From Nectonema munidae (taxonomy: Eukaryota > Nematomorpha > Nectonematoida > Nectonematidae), in assembly GCA_030549495.1 (NCBI GenBank), contig JAUIRK010000790.1, positions 1-64,000 on the forward strand: 64,000 nt of DNA. Direction: 5' to 3'. Positions 57,431 through 64,000 of the stretch are shown piece after piece. The position numbers were made by a program, and so were the translations under genes. Numbering within the stretch: the stretch's first letter is position 1; every line of letters starts with the position of its first letter. Below the pieces are notes generated by a model. The model ran no database searches. It had not been told where the DNA came from and saw nothing but the letters and a program-made list of their open reading frames with translations.

Positions 57431-60400
57431 GATTTTGGACACATTTTTCCAGGCCAGTGTTATTGTTGTTAGTAGAAGCTTGTTTTTCTTTCTTACTCAA
57501 ATCCATTGGCTGATCTTGGCTTAAAGTCTTGGCTAGCATGTCATCATCAACACTTCTTTCAACGGGAACGGATTTCGGTAATATTTCGTGGAAAAACATA
57601 CGCTGTTGGTTTTGCATGAAAATGTCTTTTTTAAATGAGAAAAAGTTGTTGTCTGGAGGCGGGGATGGAATGGCCAAGATGGAAGTGAGTTTATGATCAA
57701 ATGTACTGTTGGTGTTGACGACATTGACAGATCGAGCTTGCATAGAAGATAGAGCTAATGGATGAGGATGATGGTGGCTGACGTTTTCATTAGATAGGGG
57801 AGTATGGTTGATGTTTAAAGGGATGGCGTAGCTTCCTGAATAGGTAAAGTATGGACTAGCTAAGTTGTTGTTGTTATGATCACTGCCAGCGTACGACATG
57901 AAGTCAGGAAGAACGTTGGGGCCAGTGTTGGATATTGGCAGATAAGAATTGCTGTATATTTGCAGAGGTGAGCGGCAATAAGTAGCAGGATACATCGCCA
58001 CCTTTCTTGGAAGAGTGGTGAACGATGTGGTGTTGTCTATACTTGAATTTAAAATGCCTTTAATCACGGAGTAATCTTTGCTAGGTGAAGAAGATGCAAT
58101 GGATATTTGGTTTCTTTTTGGCGGTGAGTAGTGTGGTTGTACGTCATTTGTGTTCTCTGGGCATTCTTTCATCGTTTTAATACTGTTCTTACAAAATACT
58201 TTGCCCTCAACCTCAAATGTGTCATGAGAAGAATGGAGAGACTTGACGGGGAAACCGTTTGTGTTGTTTGGCGTAGTTTGGGAGGCTTTCGCTGAATCAA
58301 TGTTATCTTCGTTATTGGTTGGTCTTTTGAAAGGGCACGTTTTGACAATATTTTTAAGCGTGTCCAAATTATGTTCTAAAATATAAATAAAAGTATTAAC
58401 ATTTATAATTATATATATTTATGGCAGTATGTTTAAATTTCATTATTTCGTGCCATTCTCATGGATGTAGCAAAGGGGGCTAAATAAATTTTAGTGTAGA
58501 TGTATTGAAAGTTTAATTTTGAAGGCATAATTCTTATTTTCGTCCCCTGCGAGACTTGGGGTTAATACATTTGTATTTTAGGGTATTTTAAATACTCTTC
58601 TATTTGTAATTGTAATTTTTAAAAAAACTTATTTTTGTAATAGTTTTGAAAATGACGCGTATTTGTATTTGTATTTGAAATACTCACAAAAAGTGTTTAA
58701 AAAAAGACATATTTTTCAAATACACTTCAAATATAATTTCTCGGTAAATTAAACTTGCTCGTTGCGGCTTGAAATCGCAAGGGCTATACTAATATATGCA
58801 GACACTCTGAGCATATTAACATAGTGGCTTCTATTCTTTTGTTTTAATAAAAATAACAATAGTAATCATCATAACCAATCCTAATACAGGCTCATTGTCG
58901 ATGACCAATCATGTGTTTAATGTGATAAACACAATATAGAACACAAAGTGAAAAGAAGACATGCACACTAATACAAAAAGTGATGAAACTAACCACCTCA
59001 AACTGATGTTGAGGTGGTTGTCATCAATGATACTTTTCAGCCATTATTGATACCAATAACAATAAAAACACTGATAACAACACTCCAAATTCCATAGAAA
59101 TTGAAGTGAATGAATACCAATCAAGTGATTCCATGCATGAAGACTCAGATCCTTTTCCATATTGGAAATTAGATGCTTCAAAATTCACACATTTACCAAA
59201 AATTGTACCTAGTTTTTGACCACTCAAGCTTCGTCCCCTCCTGTTTCGCATTTGTTCAGTGTTGGTGGTAAAGTCAGATGTCAATTAAATGATGCCACAT
59301 TTGAAACTTTAATGTTTATTAGATGTAACACTAACTAATAGCATAAGCCATTAGATGTAATGAAGGCTGAATAAAATTGCAATGTTATTTAGTTGTACAA
59401 AATTTTATTATCAGATTTTACATGCTTAAAATATAAAAATGTGTTAAAATGAAATAATTATTATTAATAAATTTCGAAAAAAATTGAAATGGTATTTTAG
59501 CTTTTGAATATATTTTAGATAAATATTTTGAAATGATATTTTAGCTTTCTATATAAAAAACTTCAAAATCACGATAAGCGATAAACTAGATCAATTAGCT
59601 AAACTTTCTTTCCAAATCCAAAAGTCTCATCACTTTAATAACCGAAAAACTTTTTTTTGAAAAAATAATTGTTTCAAATAAAAATTCGAGGTTAAATTTT
59701 TGTGAATGGATAACAAATCATTTATGTTAGTCTTATAGTTGTAAATGTGTTGTATTATAGTTGTTTGTCTGTTTTTTTTAGAAAAATATCGTCCTCCTTT
59801 CTAGAATAGTCCGAGTAAATATAGGAATTATTTTATTATATATTTCTTGTCAAGTTGTCTATCTTTTGACTTAATCAGTGAGTCAGAGATAAACTTTCTT
59901 ATAAATTACGATACTTTAGTGGGAATTCGCAAGCTAAGATAAAGAGTATGAAACCATGAATATCAGTTGTTTAAAACCAACTTCTGATTTTATAGATTTT
60001 TAAAAAGATAATTTCAGTTTGGCCATATAAATAATGAAGACAAAAAAGAATGAGAGTTGTGTTTACCTTCTTTTATTGCTTTTTTACAATTTGTGAGATC
60101 ATTGTCAATGATATTTGTTGAGTGTGGATGTTGTCGTTGAGTTTCCGAAATATTTCTGTTCTGATAAAAATTATTCATCTAAAATATAAAGTTACTTTTT
60201 TATTACAAATTGATGGACCTCAATGAGATATCAATATAAAGCCAATCAAAAAGATGAAAAAAATCGGAAGCTTGATTGGAGCAATGCAATAATCAAAATA
60301 ACAAAGAAATAAAACATTTAGTCCTTTGAAGACCAGCGTGCCAAGAAATCAAAATCGGCTGCTTTAAATAAATAAAATTTCGTTAATTTGGTCCTCAAAT

Positions 60401-63400
60401 GGTTAATTTGCAAAAAAGTAAAATTAAATTTCAAAATAACTTTACTTTAATTAAATTTCAAAATAACTTTTTTTAAGGGTATAATTCGTTAGATTTTCCC
60501 ATACTTCTTTACATGATGCTATTTTATTGGCGTCAGGATGATATTTGTCTTAAAGAGTATATAAAGCAAGAATGCTGCTTACCTTTTCACTATGAAAGAA
60601 ATAGAGCCTTTTCAGGTTGTGAGTTTCTGTTAGGAGACGTGCAAAAAGTGAATATCCTTCGGAACGATTATTACAAATGACTGACTGCAAACATTCAATG
60701 ATTTTATTTCTCAAGCATTCAACCAGGTATGGGCTGCTTAATTTTGTTTTTTCTAAATTCACATATGTTCAATTAATAAAGAAAATAGAATTAAAATTTA
60801 AAAGTCCCTTTTACCATGATCAATAAGAACATAGGCAGATAATAATGCAATTTCAACATCACTCAAGTTAAGAGCATTCATTTCTACAGAAAAGTTAAAG
60901 AACATATCCATCAAATAATTTTTACTCTTTAACTTTCTTTCTTCTTTGTTCTTGATCCCCAAAGCATCTAAATATAATGAATTAAATTGAGAAAAGTGAT
61001 GCCAACCAACATCTTAGATTTTAATTTAGAAAACTAAGTAAATACTGTGAAACATATTTTAACGATAACCTGTTCATAACTAGGCTCACCAAAATGTATT
61101 TGTGCCTAATTCTGGAGAAGAATCTTAAACAGTAAACTCATGTTATGTCAAGGCTTCCAGAAGCTTACTTAATGAGTTATCCAAAGTTAAGGCTTTTAAC
61201 CCTTTGAGGACCGGTGGGATACTGGTGTCCCAAAAAGTTGAAATTGTCTTCTTTAGATATATAAAATTGCATCGTAAAATAAAGCAGACGATTAGTCTTC
61301 AAAATTCTGGTCCTCAAAGGCTTAAGCGTTGCTAATTGTAACATGCTTGTGTATAATGTGTATATTGTCAATCAAAGAATTTTCGATTTTTTTTAAGTTA
61401 AAATTATTACAAAAAATAGTATTTTAGTTTGTTTTATTGATACATTTTTTGATTGCTTATCGCTAAACCGGAAACCACTAATCTGGACCTTCTATAATTC
61501 AGATATTATATCCTCACATCATTAATTAGAAATTATGGTAATATTTTGATACAAAAATTAAAAAAATGAAAAGAATAATGAATTAGAATGCGCTCTGATA
61601 ACATAAGATTAGTTTCGTAAAAGTGTCTGGAGAGATAATCAGGGAACAGGCTAAACCTTTTCACTTCTAACTTCCAGCGGATGAAGAAGCAGTTGTAAAA
61701 TTTGTCCCCGAATTTATCAAATTTGTTTATGATAAAAATTAAAGTCCTCATTAACCTTTTGAGGACCAGTGGGACACCAGTGTCCCAAGAAATGAAAATC
61801 GTCTGCTTTGAATATATAAAATACCATTGAAAAAGAAAGCAGACGAATCGTCTTCAATATTTTGGTCTTCAAAGGGTTAAATTTACAGCATATACGAAAG
61901 AGCTTTTGAAATGTATGTAAAACAAGTCTGCAAAAAAGATTCTTCATAGGAAACACATTTTGAAAATTCATCACTTCCAACGTCTAATTAACCCGGATTT
62001 TGGTTTTTTTTTTATCTCATTTAAAATTTTTAATCCTTTCTTTTTATTTTAGATTTATATTTTATATATTCCAGTTTTACTAGAAAAGAAAAAATGTGAC
62101 TCAAATAGGGTGAAAATTTTGCCTACTGATAATCATGAAAATCACTAATCAGAAATAGTAGAATCCCGAGTATTCCTGAATTAGAGATAGACGACATGGT
62201 TCTATGTAAATTCCACCCCTCAAAAATTCCACCCTACGAAATTTCCATCCCCAAATAATTCACCCACTATTGTTTGCTATAATAAGTTAAACAGTGGTTG
62301 TTTGCTCAAAAAAATTAAAGTGAAAGCCATGATAATTCAAATAATCGCATGGATATTCAATAAAAAACAAAGTTAAGGCTTAATTTTCCATTGGCTCTAA
62401 TTGCTTCCTTTTATATCATTCAAATTTATACATTTAAATATATTATTCTTTTGCACGCATATCTGTTTCATACATCTCTTGATTTAAAAAAAAGAAAAGT
62501 TGTTGACGGTGAAAATTACATCACTATAACAATGTGAAGAAAAGAATAACTTATTAGCGATGTGAAAGATTCTACACTAAAATTAATCTTTTTTTTATTT
62601 TTATTATTAAATATATCAGGAGCAGTTTTTCGGTAAGCGGAAATTACCTGAAATGAAAAATTAATGGGGTGGAAGTTTCGTGGGGAAATTTTGGGCTAAA
62701 ATTTACAGATTTGGATTACGGGTCACGAGTGGACATTATTTTTTGTATAGATATTATGTTTCTACCCGAAAGCTAATTGCAAACAAGTTATATCCACAAT
62801 TAAAAACATATTAAACATATTATATATATATTAATTTCATAAAATAGCACTGTGGTTCAAACATCTTTTTAGGTTTAGACCAGTTCTAATGATTTCCAAG
62901 TGGTTTCTAGATTGATTGGACTTGATTTTTTTATTAATTTGAAATAATACTACCATAATGTAATGATTTAAAAGCAAATAGGTAAAAATATTATTTTGAA
63001 AATTAAAACAAGATCGTAACAATTTGAACAGTTTTAAAAGTTAGTGTACAAAAGATAAAAGTTTACCGTTTGAATCGATGTTTGAATAGAGCTTGTCACA
63101 ATTGTGTATTTTGTGAGATTTGTCTCTTTCGTATTTCTTTAAAGTGGAATTGACAAACATCATTGTATTGGATTTAGAATCGAAATAAGGTGAAAATTTG
63201 ATGATCAAAACTTCAAAAATTCCTTCCTGTAATATTAAAAATTTAAGAATAGGATAAAAAATCTTTATATGTTTCTTAAATATACGAACAACTGCAGACA
63301 GGTCTAAGTTTTTTTTGAAGAATTTAAGTTTGTTAAATGTATAAGTTTCTTTTTTGAAATTAGGTCTAATTAAGGGTGCCCTTTAAATTTAAAAATAAAA

Positions 63401-64000
63401 TATGAAAAATATCCTGAATGCAGAAAAAGGAAACAAAGAAGTTTACATAATGTATGAGAAAAAACAAGTAAAAAATGTACAAAAAAATCTTTAAAATTCT
63501 GTCATAATTATCATTTGTCTCTTTATAAAATTTAAAATATAATGGTAGGACAGTTGACATAAAACTTGCTTCTTATTAAACTAGCTTAGTTGAATTATAA
63601 CTATAAATAGTTATAACAATAGCAACTTTAAACGCTTAGCAATTTTATAGATCAGATAATATCTAGTTAGTTCCAGTGTATTAGAGCCAACTAAGAGTCC
63701 TGAACCATTTGCTCTGGGTTCGAATCCTGATCGTCACTATCCCTACCATCTAACGAACTGTGAAAAATTATTCCTCCCTTAGATGCAATATCGACAACTA
63801 AAAAATAAAAAAAAATAAAAAAATTATTTGTGTGCAAATATAAAAATTGTTTGTAGGTAAAAAGGAGATAGTATACAAATATATAACATAATAATCAATG
63901 AAAGAAAATTGTTTCATACATTTAAAAGGTTTATTTTGTCACTTTCATCCAAACAACTAAAGCCAGGAATGAGACGTGAAAATTCTATTACTTCTTGGAT
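57426..64000 (-). CDS. Nuclear receptor of the NR1D/NR1E group (E75/E78/Rev-erb-like), ligand-binding domain and C-terminal tail
   Basis: Exons on the minus strand: 63920-64000 (partial), 63067-63226, 60815-60967, 60583-60752, 60067-60178 and 57426-58375. All are GT-AG with consistent phases, giving 541 visible residues. The first four code the ligand-binding domain: IEFSRLIPGF (helix 3), EGIFEVLIIKFSPYFD (helices 4-5), MNALNLSDVEIALLSAYVLI (helices 7-8) and LKRLYFFHSEK (helix 11). The HSEK His aligns with the haem-ligand His of Rev-erb and E75. The segment between helices 5 and 7 is about 25 residues longer than usual. There is no clear AF-2 helix. The tail of about 350 residues is Ser/Asn/Pro-rich and ends near PMDLSKK (57489-57509), a CtBP-binding PxDLS motif. 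This is a ligand- or gas-sensing transcription factor of ecdysone-response type. The DNA-binding domain lies beyond the window. E75 versus E78 is not settled. Confidence 0.88.
58376..60066 (-). other. Last intron of the nuclear receptor gene
   Basis: Contains at 58560-58760 a patch rich in GTATTTGTATTTGTATTTG and its complement, probably a MITE relic, and a hairpin ACCACCTCAA/TTGAGGTGGT at 58993-59019. An 86-codon open frame at 59024-59284 shows no known domain. Confidence 0.5.
60317..60406. mobile_element. TTAA-type MITE, shortened (copy 5 of 7)
   Basis: Keeps both ends (GTCCTTTGAAGACCAG and TTGGTCCTCAAATGG) but has lost about 40 internal bases. It lies in an intron of the nuclear receptor gene. 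Confidence 0.7.
61196..61325. mobile_element. TTAA-type MITE, about 130 bp (copy 6 of 7)
   Basis: TTAA on both sides, with ends CCCTTTGAGGACCGG and CTGGTCCTCAAAGGC. It is in the 2.1-kb receptor intron between the exons at 63067-63226 and 60815-60967. Confidence 0.85.
61751..61880. mobile_element. TTAA-type MITE, about 130 bp (copy 7 of 7)
   Basis: TTAA on both sides, with ends CCTTTTGAGGACCAG and TTTGGTCTTCAAAGGG. It contains the self-complementary GGGACACCAGTGTCCC. Same receptor intron as copy 6, about 430 bases away. Confidence 0.85.
62206..62706. mobile_element. MITE with long G/C-patterned inverted ends
   Basis: The left end is GTAAATTCCACCCCTCAAAA followed by TTCCACCCTACGAAATTTCC. The right end is GGGGTGGAAGTTTCGTGGGG followed by AAATTTTGGGCTAAAATTTAC. 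It is about 500 bp, non-coding, and lies in the same receptor intron. Confidence 0.65.
63655..63825 (+). mobile_element. tRNA-derived SINE
   Basis: Has a Pol III B box GGGTTCGAATCC at 63716-63727 preceded by a tRNA-like region with an A-box-like GTTAGTTCCAGTG, then a unique body and an A-rich tail (AAAAAATAAAAAAAAATAAA at about 63800). It is about 170 bp and sits in a nuclear receptor intron. It cannot be a functional tRNA because the cloverleaf arms do not pair. Confidence 0.6.

Noticed and set aside
59024-59284. 86-codon frame as an additional receptor exon
   Set aside because: The flanking exons at 60067-60178 and 57426-58375 join in phase without it, and it shows no domain or clear splice sites.
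63690-63730. Possible tRNA gene
   Set aside because: A B box is present, but the acceptor, D and anticodon arms cannot be paired, and an A-rich tail follows about 70 bases later, so it is called a SINE.

Overview
The window is AT-rich eukaryotic DNA from an animal, most likely an arthropod. The evidence is spliced genes with GT-AG introns of 55 bp to about 5 kb, an ecdysone-type nuclear receptor, a StARD4/5-like START gene, a TFIIIA-like zinc finger gene, rhodopsin-like GPCRs, and a dense load of hAT, piggyBac, Merlin, pogo and LINE remnants. A copepod crustacean would fit the base composition and repeat load, but that is an inference and not a species call.

Layout. 1-9.4 kb: two broken protein-coding remnants of multicopy invertebrate repeat families and several hAT-type MITEs with clear 8-bp target duplications. 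9.4-10.6 kb (+): a compact two-ORF unit, with a 77-aa single-pass membrane protein ORF followed after one base by a six-finger TFIIIA-like protein. 11.5-20.6 kb: a large satellite-bearing TTAA element (copy 1) split by about 5 kb of hAT-type DNA. 22.9-23.3 kb: a LINE reverse transcriptase relic. 24.3-27.4 kb (+): two intronless, divergent seven-transmembrane receptor genes, each followed by a related block of about 95 bp. 28.1-32.2 kb: copy 2 of the satellite-bearing element, whole, with TTAA duplications and matching ends. 35.0-36.6 kb (-): a decayed piggyBac transposase. 40.1-41.0 kb: a short Merlin element and a hAT fragment. 43.9-52.1 kb (+): a complete six-exon START-domain gene (214 aa) whose exons are too small to show as large ORFs. 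57.4-64.0 kb (-): the last six exons of an NR1 (E75/E78/Rev-erb type) nuclear receptor, with its DNA-binding half beyond the right edge.

As a system, the START gene (predicted lipid or sterol carrier) and the E75-type receptor gene (ecdysteroid-response family) are convergent neighbours about 5 kb apart. A functional link is only suggestive. The most unusual DNA is the 4.1-kb TTAA-flanked element that carries two unrelated tandem arrays, both with a period near 150 bp, around a non-repetitive core. A second element family with the same TTAA/CCC ends, only about 130 bp long, occurs seven times, all to the right of 39.7 kb, three of them in introns of the receptor gene.
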